Assembly (NCBI RefSeq): GCF_028475105.1
Contig: NZ_CP116936.1
Location: 6,013,501 to 6,077,500 of the forward strand
From: Micromonospora sp. LH3U1
Lineage (GTDB): Bacteria; Actinomycetota; Actinomycetes; Mycobacteriales; Micromonosporaceae
DNA: 64,000 nt
Direction: 5' to 3'
Positions 57,466 through 64,000 of the stretch are shown piece by piece. The notes beneath the pieces were generated by a model. The model was not told where the DNA came from. It ran no database searches and worked only from the letters and a program-made list of their open reading frames with translations. A program made the translations under genes and the position numbers. Numbering within the stretch: position 1 is the stretch's first letter; the number at the start of each line of letters is the position of its first letter.

Positions 57466-60462
57466 TCAGCCTCCAGCGCTCGGGCTGACACTCGGCGACG
57501 GGCCACCGCTGGGCGTACCGGCCGGGTTGGCGGCCTGCTGCGCCTGCTGGAACGCGGTGAGCGCCTCATCCAGCGCCTTGAGAGCGCGACCGTACCGCTC
57601 GAAGTCGCCGGACGTCTGCGCGGCCCGGACCTCGACGATCGCGGTCTGCACCCGGTCCGCAGCGGTGGCCAGTTCACCGGTCGGCGGCGGGGTGCCGGTG
57701 CCGGCGCTCGGCGTCGGCGTCGGGGTCGTCGGGGTCGTCGGGTTGCCCCCGGTGGTCGGAGGCGGCGACGTGCCCTGCCCCGCCCGCTTACCCTGCTCGA
57801 CCAGCTGCTTGATGCCGTCGTTGATGTTGTCGGCGAGCGCCACGAAGGAGCCACCGTCACCGTAGGAGAGCAACACCTTCTGCAGCAGCGGGTACGCGTC
57901 CTGCTGGTTGCTCTTCACGTAGACCGGCTCGACGTAGAGCATCCCGTCGGCGAAGGGCAGCGACAGCAGGTTGCCGTACTGCACCTGCGCCTGGTTACTG
58001 GAGAGCAGGTTCAGCTGCTGGCGGATGTTGGCGTTGTTGGTCATCTGCTGGTGCACCTGCACGGGGCCGGAGATCCGGGTCTGGTCCGGCAACTCCAGCA
58101 CCTCCAGCCGGGGCTGCCCATCGACGTACGACCCGGAGATCAGCGCGGCGAGGTTCTGCCGGCCGTTCGGGGTGACCGCCGAGGTGAGCTGGAACCGAGG
58201 GCTCTCCTGCCCCGGGAACTGGGTGAACAGGTAGTACGGAGGCTGCTTCTGGCCGCTGTCCGGAGCGTCCGGCACGTTGGGCACCTGCCAGAAGTCCTGC
58301 GCGGAGTAGAAGTCGCCCGGGTTGGTCACGTGGAACTTGGTGAGCAGGTTGCGCTGCACCTTGAACATGTCCGCCGGGTAGCGGAGGTGCTCGCTCAGCT
58401 CAACCGGAATTTCCGCCTTCGGCACCACCAGGTCACCGCCGAACGCCTTGTTCCACGCCTTGAGGACCGGGTCGGTGTCGTCGTACTCGTAGAGCTTCAC
58501 GGTGCCGTCGTACGCGTCGACGGTGGCCTTCACCGAGTTACGCATGTAGTTGACGTTCTCCCGGGCCAGCTGGAAGGTGCCCCGGTTGGTCAGCTCATCG
58601 GTGGTCTCGGTCTGCAGGTTGACCCGCTCCGCGTACGGGTAGGTGGCCGCCGTGGTGTAGCCGTCGACGATCCACTGCACCCGACCATCGACGACCGCCG
58701 GGTACGGGTCGCCGTCCAGGGTGAGGAACGGCGCGACCTTCTCCACGCGGTCCCGCGGGTTGCGCACGTAGAGCAGCTTGGAGTCCTTGTTGACCGCCTC
58801 GGAGAGCAGGAAGTTCGACTCCTGCTCCTTGATGGCGTACAGCAGACGTCGGGCGAAGGAGCCGATCTCGACGCCGCCCTCACCGGTGTAGGTGTAGGAC
58901 TCGCCGCCACCCTCACCGACGGGCCGGTCGAACTCGGCCTTCCTGTTCGGGTCGGCCTGACCGACGATCGCGTAGTCGTCGGCCGCCATCCGCTCGCCGT
59001 AGTAGATGCGCGGCTGCTTGGCCGGGATCTGCTCGGTCTGCGAGGAGCACGCCTCCTGGGCCTTCTCGCCGAGGAAGCCGGAGACGAAGAACGGCTGCCC
59101 GCCGCAGACCACCTGGTTGGCCGGGGCGGCCACCAGCCCGAAGCCGTGGGTGTAGACGGTGTGCCGGTTGATCCAGGTGTTCTGCTGGTCGGTCAGCTCG
59201 CCATAGTTGATCTCCCGGACGCCGACCACGTAGTCGGAGACGTTCCCGTTCACGCCGTACCGGTCGATGTCGAGCTTGGGGCCGAAGTCGTAGAAGCCAC
59301 GCACCTGCTGGAGCTGGGTGTACGTCTCGCTGACCAACTGCGGGTCGAGCAGCCGCACGTTCGACACCACGGAGGTGTCGGTGGCCAGGTTCGCCGGCGG
59401 GTTGAGGTTGCTCGCCGCGTACGGGGTCGTTTCGGTGGCCGCCAACCCGAACGCCGCACGCGTCGCGTCGATGCTGCGCTGGATGTACGGCGCTTCCTTG
59501 TCCTTGGCGCTCGGCTTGACCTCGAAGGTCTGCACCGCCCAGGGGTAGATGCCGCCGATGGCCACCGCGGACACGCCGAGCAGTGCCAGCGAGATCCCCG
59601 GCCAGACCAGGTTCCGCATCCAGGCGTTGGAGAAGACGATGATCGCGATCGCCACCACGATCGAGATGTAGGCCAGGATCTCCTTCGCCGGCAGCAGCGC
59701 GTTGACGTCGGCGTAGCCGGCGCCGTACAACTTGGCGCCCTCGTTGTACTCCAGCAGCATCGCCCGGCGGTCCAGCACGTACGCGAGGGCCTTCAACAGC
59801 ACGAAGACCGCGACCAGGCTGCTCAGGTGCGCGCGGGCCGCGTTGCTCATCCGGTCCCCGATGCCCTGCAGGCGGACCCCGCCGAAGAGGTAGTGCACCG
59901 CGAGCGCGCCGATGACCGCCAGCACCACCGCCGTGAAGGCGACCCCGAGCAGGTAACGCCAGAACGGCAGTTGGAAGACGTAGAAGCCGATGTCCACCCC
60001 GAACTCCGGGTCCTTGATCCCGAAGTCACCGCCGTTGCGGAAGAGCAGCCACTGGTTCCACCGGCTCTGCGCGGAGAGGCCGGCGAAGAGCCCGACCACC
60101 GCGGCGGTCAGCAAGATCCAGGTGCCGAGTCGGGGGCCGAGCGCCATCCGGTAGCGCTCCAGGGTCGCCTGCTCCACCGAGTGCGGACGCAACCGCGGGC
60201 GCAACCGGTAGGCCAGCCACAGGTTGCCACCGACGATCACCGCCATGCCGAGACCGACGGCGAGGAAGAGCACCAGCCGGGTGAGCAGGACACCGGTGAA
60301 GACCTCGGTGTAGCGGACCTCGTCGAACCAGAGCCAGTCGGTCCACGCCTGGACACCCCAGCCGAGCAGGGTGAAGAGCACGAACACCCCGACCAGGACA
60401 GCGATGGTGACGCGCCCGCGCCGGCTCATCCTCGGAAGGGGGCTGCTGCTACGCATGACCAC
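57466..60462 (-). CDS. UPF0182 family integral membrane protein
   Basis: This 998-residue protein has about seven N-terminal membrane helices (from residue 18 to about 300), a large extracytoplasmic region, and a low-complexity Pro/Thr/Gly tail with a short coiled segment. Motifs of the family are WTDWLWFDEV, NRHTVYTHGFGLV and the KLYEYDDTDPVLKAW segment. Function is unknown. It is adjacent to the PDZ protease and Zincin_2 genes in the same order as M. tuberculosis Rv3193c-Rv3195. GTG 60462 has GGAG at good spacing; ATG 60456 is an alternative. Confidence 0.94.
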   Translation of the reverse strand: MVMRSSSPLPRMSRRGRVTIAVLVGVFVLFTLLGWGVQAWTDWLWFDEVRYTEVFTGVLLTRLVLFLAVGLGMAVIVGGNLWLAYRLRPRLRPHSVEQATLERYRMALGPRLGTWILLTAAVVGLFAGLSAQSRWNQWLLFRNGGDFGIKDPEFGVDIGFYVFQLPFWRYLLGVAFTAVVLAVIGALAVHYLFGGVRLQGIGDRMSNAARAHLSSLVAVFVLLKALAYVLDRRAMLLEYNEGAKLYGAGYADVNALLPAKEILAYISIVVAIAIIVFSNAWMRNLVWPGISLALLGVSAVAIGGIYPWAVQTFEVKPSAKDKEAPYIQRSIDATRAAFGLAATETTPYAASNLNPPANLATDTSVVSNVRLLDPQLVSETYTQLQQVRGFYDFGPKLDIDRYGVNGNVSDYVVGVREINYGELTDQQNTWINRHTVYTHGFGLVAAPANQVVCGGQPFFVSGFLGEKAQEACSSQTEQIPAKQPRIYYGERMAADDYAIVGQADPNRKAEFDRPVGEGGGESYTYTGEGGVEIGSFARRLLYAIKEQESNFLLSEAVNKDSKLLYVRNPRDRVEKVAPFLTLDGDPYPAVVDGRVQWIVDGYTTAATYPYAERVNLQTETTDELTNRGTFQLARENVNYMRNSVKATVDAYDGTVKLYEYDDTDPVLKAWNKAFGGDLVVPKAEIPVELSEHLRYPADMFKVQRNLLTKFHVTNPGDFYSAQDFWQVPNVPDAPDSGQKQPPYYLFTQFPGQESPRFQLTSAVTPNGRQNLAALISGSYVDGQPRLEVLELPDQTRISGPVQVHQQMTNNANIRQQLNLLSSNQAQVQYGNLLSLPFADGMLYVEPVYVKSNQQDAYPLLQKVLLSYGDGGSFVALADNINDGIKQLVEQGKRAGQGTSPPPTTGGNPTTPTTPTPTPSAGTGTPPPTGELATAADRVQTAIVEVRAAQTSGDFERYGRALKALDEALTAFQQAQQAANPAGTPSGGPSPSVSPSAGG

Positions 60463-60552
60463 TGTTGGCTCCGCACGCTCGATATGATCGGCTCCGACCA
60501 GGCACCCAGAGTACGGGGTGTTCCTGGATGTGTCGGGGCACGGTCACACCAG

Positions 60553-61566
60553 TCAGCAGCGAACCGCCTGGCCGCCCTCGCGCACCCTCTCCAGAGCAGT
60601 CATCGCCTCGTCCAACGAACCCACCCGCAACAGCGGCAGATCGGGCTGCGGATTGCGGACCGCCTCGGCGCAGTTGTCCGCCGGCACCAGGAAGACCTTG
60701 GCGCCTGCGCGTTTCGCGCCGACCAGTTTCTGGGCGATTCCGCCGATCGGGCCGACGGTGCCCTCGTCGTCGATGGTGCCGGTGCCGGCGATGACGAGAC
60801 CGCCGGTGAGATCGGCCGGGGTCAGTTTGTCCACGATCCCCAGGGCGAACATCAGGCCGGCACTCGGCCCACCGATGTCCTCCAGGTCGATGCCGAGCGT
60901 GAACGGGTGCGGCTGCTGCTGATCGATCTCGACGCCGATCCGCGGTCGGCCGTCCTGCTCCCGGCTGGTCACCGTCGCGGTGGCCGGCACGCCGTCCCGG
61001 GTGTAGCCGATGGTCAACGCCGTGCCGACCGGCTTTGCCCGGATGAGCTCGGTGACCTTCGCGGCCGCCGGCACCGGCTGACCGTCGACCGAGGTGATCA
61101 CGTCGCCAGCCTTCAGCGCCCCGGCGGCCGGACCATCCCCGGCCACCGTCTTGATCACCACCTGCACCGGAAAGCCCAGCTCCCGCAGCGCGGCGGTCTC
61201 CGCGCTGGTCTGCGACGCCTTGAAGTCCTCCGCGTTGCGCTGCTCGACCTGCTCCGTCGACTCCCCGGGCGGGTAGACCAGCTCACGCGGCACCACCGCC
61301 TCATCGTCGGAGAACCAACCCGCGATCGCCCCACGCAGCCGCACCGTGGGCTGCACCCCCACCGTGGTCAGCCGCAACTGGCCCGCGGAGGTCGAGGTCT
61401 CCCGTCCGGAGACCTGGATGACCTCCTTCCCATCGGTCGTACCGAGGGTGTTGACCGTCGGACCCGGACCGAGCACCACGTACGGGATCGGCACCCGGAG
61501 CACCCCGATGCTCAGCAGGGCGGTGAACAGGGCACCGATCAGGACCGTCAGGCCACGACGTCTCAT
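60553..61566 (-). CDS. PDZ-domain Lon-like serine protease (YlbL family)
   Basis: The 337-residue protein has an N-terminal membrane anchor (about 8-25), a PDZ domain (VAGDGPAAGALKAGDVITSVDGQ, about 141-163) and a Lon-type protease domain with the Ser-Lys dyad Ser235 (GGPSAGLMF) and Lys280 (IAQKLVGAK). It would act outside the membrane. It precedes UPF0182 in the same direction. The target is unknown. Confidence 0.93.
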   Translation of the reverse strand: MRRRGLTVLIGALFTALLSIGVLRVPIPYVVLGPGPTVNTLGTTDGKEVIQVSGRETSTSAGQLRLTTVGVQPTVRLRGAIAGWFSDDEAVVPRELVYPPGESTEQVEQRNAEDFKASQTSAETAALRELGFPVQVVIKTVAGDGPAAGALKAGDVITSVDGQPVPAAAKVTELIRAKPVGTALTIGYTRDGVPATATVTSREQDGRPRIGVEIDQQQPHPFTLGIDLEDIGGPSAGLMFALGIVDKLTPADLTGGLVIAGTGTIDDEGTVGPIGGIAQKLVGAKRAGAKVFLVPADNCAEAVRNPQPDLPLLRVGSLDEAMTALERVREGGQAVRC

Positions 61567-61681
61567 GCCGCAGAGCGTACCGACCGGCCGAGCGCCTCCT
61601 GCCGGATGCGCCGCGCGACTTCGCCCTCAGCGCAACGCCAGCGGCGGCGACCTGGGGCGCGGCCCGCGTACCGTAGACGTC

Positions 61682-62971
61682 GTGCCTGATATTCCGTTCG
61701 GTTTCGCGCTTCCGGGTGGGCAGCCACCAGACCCCAACGATCCCGCGCAGATGCAGCAGTTCATGTCGCAGTTGCAGCACCTGCTCTCCGCGCCGGGCAG
61801 CGGGCCGGTCAACTGGGACCTGGCCCGGCAGGTAGCTGCCAGCCAGCTCGCGGCCGCCGGCGACCCGGCGGTTTCACCGTATGAGCGCAACGCGGTCGAG
61901 GAGGCGCTGCGCCTGGCCGACCTGTGGCTGGAGCCGGCCTCGGCGTGGCCCTCGGGCATCCAGTCCCCGGTTGCCTGGAACCGCAATGAGTGGATCTTCA
62001 AGACGCTGGACGTGTGGCGCAAGCTCTGCGACCCGATCGCCAGCCGGATGGTCGGCGCGATGGGCGACCTGGTTCCGCCGGAGGCGCGCGCCCAGCTCGG
62101 CCCGATGCAGTCGATGGTGGCCACCCTCGGTGGCGCGCTCTTCGGCGGTCAGCTGGGCCAGGCCCTCGGGTCGCTCGCCGCGGAGGTGCTCTCCGCCGGC
62201 GACATCGGGCTGCCGCTCGGCCCGGCCGGCACGGCCGCGCTGATCCCGGCCAACATCCGGGCGTACGGCGAGGGCCTCGAGCTTCCCGAAGATGAGGTCC
62301 GCCTCTACGTGGCGCTGCGCGAGGCCGCCCACCAGCGGCTGTTCCAGCACGTCCCGTGGCTGCGCGGGCATGTGCTCACCGCGGTCGAGATGTACGCGTC
62401 GGGCATCCGGGTCAACCGGGATGCGATCGAGGAGGCGATGGGCCGGGTCGACCCGAGCGACCCGGAGTCGATGCAGGCGATCGCCCTGGAGGGCATCTTC
62501 ACCCCGGAGGACAGCCCGGCGCAGAAGGCCTCACTGGCCCGACTGGAGACCGCACTCGCCCTGGTCGAGGGCTGGGTGTGCCACGTCGTGGACAGCGCCG
62601 CCAGCGACCGGCTGCCCAACGTCGTCCGGTTGGGCGAGGCGTTCCGCCGTCGCCGGGCCGCCGGCGGTCCCGCTGAGCAGACCTTCGCCGCGCTGGTCGG
62701 CCTGGAGCTGCGCCCGCGCCGACTGCGCGAGGCCGCGGCGCTCTGGGCCGCGCTCACCGAGCACCGCGGCATCGAAGGCCGCGACGCCGTCTGGGGTCAC
62801 CCGGACCTGCTCCCGTCGGACGACGACTTCGCCGACCCGGTCGCCTTCGCGATGAACGACATGGACCTGAGCGAGCTGGACAGCTTCGACTTCAGCGCTC
62901 CCGGCGGTGCCGAGGAGAAGGCCCCGGGCCAGTCCGACGAGACCGACGGCGAGGGCGACGCCAAGCCCTGA
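61682..62971 (+). CDS. Zincin_2 family (DUF2342) putative metalloprotease
   Basis: The 429-residue protein starts at GTG 61682 (VPDIPFGFALPGG). Family features are NRNEWIFKTLDVWRKLCDPI, a Gly-rich GGALFGGQLGQALGSLA segment and the REAAHQRLF-HVPWL stretch expected to contain the metal-site histidines. A coenzyme-F420-linked annotation is sometimes given to relatives but nothing here supports a specific role. It is divergent from the PDZ protease. Confidence 0.9.
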   Translation: MPDIPFGFALPGGQPPDPNDPAQMQQFMSQLQHLLSAPGSGPVNWDLARQVAASQLAAAGDPAVSPYERNAVEEALRLADLWLEPASAWPSGIQSPVAWNRNEWIFKTLDVWRKLCDPIASRMVGAMGDLVPPEARAQLGPMQSMVATLGGALFGGQLGQALGSLAAEVLSAGDIGLPLGPAGTAALIPANIRAYGEGLELPEDEVRLYVALREAAHQRLFQHVPWLRGHVLTAVEMYASGIRVNRDAIEEAMGRVDPSDPESMQAIALEGIFTPEDSPAQKASLARLETALALVEGWVCHVVDSAASDRLPNVVRLGEAFRRRRAAGGPAEQTFAALVGLELRPRRLREAAALWAALTEHRGIEGRDAVWGHPDLLPSDDDFADPVAFAMNDMDLSELDSFDFSAPGGAEEKAPGQSDETDGEGDAKP

Positions 62972-62985
62972 CACCAGCGCAGCGC

Positions 62986-63022
62986 CCGGGGTGCCCGCAC
63001 TGATCGACGGCGGGCACCCCGG
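62986..63022. terminator. Hairpin terminator downstream of the Zincin_2 gene
   Basis: CCGGGGTGCCCGC (62986-62998) pairs perfectly with GCGGGCACCCCGG (63010-63022), loop 11, 14 bases after the stop. Confidence 0.85.
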
Positions 63023-63080
63023 CGTGCCGGTGGCCCTTGTCAGACGGGGCTGGCTGGTCAGGCACGGCTCGCTCATGAGG

Positions 63081-63246
63081 CGGCCTCGCCGGCCAGGGGT
63101 TCACCGGCCAGGCGGGCTGGCGGCCTCGCCGGCCAGGCGGTGTGAGCGGCTCGCCGGCCAGGCGGTGTGAGCGGCTCGCCGGCCAGGCGGGCTGAGCGGC
63201 TCGCCGGCCAAGCAGGCTCGGCAGGCTCGCCGCTCAAGCGGGTCGG
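63081..63246. repeat. Tandem repeat with about 25-bp period
   Basis: At least four clean units (63121-63146, 63147-63171, 63172-63196, 63197-63221) plus degenerate units on each side share the core CGGCTCGCCGGCCAGGCGG. Each unit includes the self-complementary GCCGGC. It lies between the convergent Zincin_2 terminator and the GT-A-like gene, whose last codons it enters. No spacer variation like CRISPR. Confidence 0.9.
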
Positions 63247-63839
63247 CCCGAGCCCGAGAGAAGGGCGCGAGTGGCTTCCCACCCCTCGAAGGCCGGGTCC
63301 AGCGTCGCCAGGTCAGCCGGGCCGCGCAGCCTTCGCCAGCCGGTGGTGACCGCAACGTCCCCTGGTCGAGGGGCGCCGGAACGCGCGTCAGCCGGCGTCG
63401 CCGTGTCCAGGTCCAGCGGAGGTAGCCAGCCCGGCACGGGCAATCGCACCGCCACCCCGAGCAGGCCCGGGCCACCCTCTATCGGGGCCACCGCGACCGG
63501 TCGGGTGGTGAGCGGGCGCAGCAGCTTGCCGACGGTCAGTGCGGGCAGGTCAGGCACGTCGCCGACCAGCACCGCTGCCTGGTCGTAGCCCTCCAACGCG
63601 GCGAACACGGCGTTCGGCGTCGGCTCGGCCACCTCGTAGACGGCCGTGCCGGGCCATACCAGCGCGTCGGCCAGAACACGATCGGCCGGGGTCACCGCGA
63701 CCGCGACCTCCACCTCGTTGAGTGTGGCGAGCAGGTCGATGACGTCTTCTGCGAGAGCCGCTCGCCACTCTGCCCGGTCGACGCCGGGCGGCGACCAGTG
63801 GACCGGCCCGAGCAACGCCACCACCATCCGTCGTGCCAC
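63234..63839 (-). CDS. GT-A-fold nucleotidyltransferase/glycosyltransferase-like protein, unknown function
   Basis: The 201-residue protein resembles the DUF2064/CofC-like nucleotidyltransferase fold: an N-terminal strand (MVVALLGPV), VAVAVTPADR, and the LVGDVPDLPALT motif in place of the usual GxD-x-P loop. Catalytic residues are not certain. The start is GTG 63839 (ATG 63827 possible). The 3' end runs into the 25-bp tandem repeat. Confidence 0.65.
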   Translation of the reverse strand: MARRMVVALLGPVHWSPPGVDRAEWRAALAEDVIDLLATLNEVEVAVAVTPADRVLADALVWPGTAVYEVAEPTPNAVFAALEGYDQAAVLVGDVPDLPALTVGKLLRPLTTRPVAVAPIEGGPGLLGVAVRLPVPGWLPPLDLDTATPADARSGAPRPGDVAVTTGWRRLRGPADLATLDPAFEGWEATRALLSGSGRPA

Positions 63840-63899
63840 ACCCCGACCCTAGCGCGCACCCCGACCTCGACCGAGCCTGCCTGCCCCTCGGCCAGGGCC

Positions 63900-63975
63900 T
63901 GATCGACTCGGTTTCCTTGAAGTCGCGCTATCTGCGGCTCCGGATACCGCGTCTTCAAGGAAACGGAGTCGATCA
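63900..63975. repeat. Long inverted repeat (23-bp arms, 30-nt loop)
   Basis: Arm 1 (63900-63922, beginning TGATCGACTCGGTTTCCTTG) pairs with arm 2 (63953-63975) at 22 of 23 positions. It lies upstream of the GT-A-like gene near the window edge. Architecture is similar to the palindromes at 997 and 32547. Confidence 0.85.
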
Positions 63976-64000
63976 AGGAGGAGGTCCCGGCGCGGACCGC

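Noticed and set aside
63081..63246. Possible CRISPR array
   Set aside because: Units are contiguous at 25 bp with no unique spacers and there are no cas genes in the window.
1..64000. Prophage, integrative element or secondary-metabolite cluster
   Set aside because: No integrase, capsid, transposase, PKS/NRPS or terpene gene was seen, and gene style is uniform over the window.

Overview
The window is very GC-rich actinobacterial chromosome. Gene content, GTG starts and style fit Micromonosporaceae (Micromonospora or a close relative); this assignment is inference from the sequence alone. It looks like core chromosome: no integrase, transposase, phage gene, CRISPR array or biosynthetic megasynthase was seen. 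Genes are dense and many are translationally coupled through 4-base ATGA/GTGA overlaps.

Layout. 1-7.5 kb: the 3' end of kgd (2-oxoglutarate decarboxylase/dehydrogenase E1), a DUF6104 mini-protein, a fused polysaccharide deacetylase/GT2 glycosyltransferase coupled to a proline-rich membrane protein, and pta-ackA. 7.5-12 kb: two paralogous alpha/beta-hydrolase lipoproteins flanking an ANT-like nucleotidyltransferase and a divergent merR/aldo-keto reductase pair with a clear MerR-type promoter. 12-17 kb: a quinone-oxidoreductase-like enzyme, malic enzyme, the nickel superoxide dismutase pair sodX/sodN with a coupled GNAT, a degenerate anti-sigma ATPase and a lipid kinase. 17.4-22 kb: a WhiB1/WblE-type regulator with a CRP-like box, then a sulfite-reduction operon (leader peptide, sir, zinc ribbon, cysH, sirohydrochlorin chelatase). 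21.9-27.8 kb: an exopolysaccharide-type region with two GT39-like membrane proteins, a GH26-like secreted enzyme and a cellulose-synthase-like GT2.

27.9-42.9 kb: PdtaS-type sensor kinase, SIS-domain protein, TPR protein, MFS exporter with divergent TetR, GNAT, biotinyl mini-protein (TB7.3-like), ribosomal protein bL37, rsrA-sigR with an autoregulatory-type promoter, a second WhiB, SRAP protein, aroA, rsgA and hisN. From memory, whiB1, pdtaS, TB7.3, anti-sigma/sigma, SRAP, aroA and rsgA match the gene order of Mycobacterium tuberculosis Rv3219-Rv3228, here expanded by inserted modules. 42.9-55 kb: membrane transporter-like protein, GT4, SDR, STAS-ATPase fusion, DUF5709, a two-component pair, RsbW-like ATPase, prs, glpK, purC and an orphan solute-binding lipoprotein. 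55-64 kb: two identical initiator tRNA genes with strong terminators, an ECF sigma factor with a membrane partner, UPF0182, a PDZ/Lon-like protease, a Zincin_2 protein, a 25-bp tandem repeat and a GT-A-like protein.

Recurring themes are redox and sulfur homeostasis (SigR/RsrA, Ni-SOD, WhiB, sulfite reduction), surface polysaccharide synthesis, and several RsbW-like ATPases without an adjacent sigma factor. Three long inverted repeats with different arm sequences but similar architecture lie between genes near 1.0, 32.6 and 63.9 kb.
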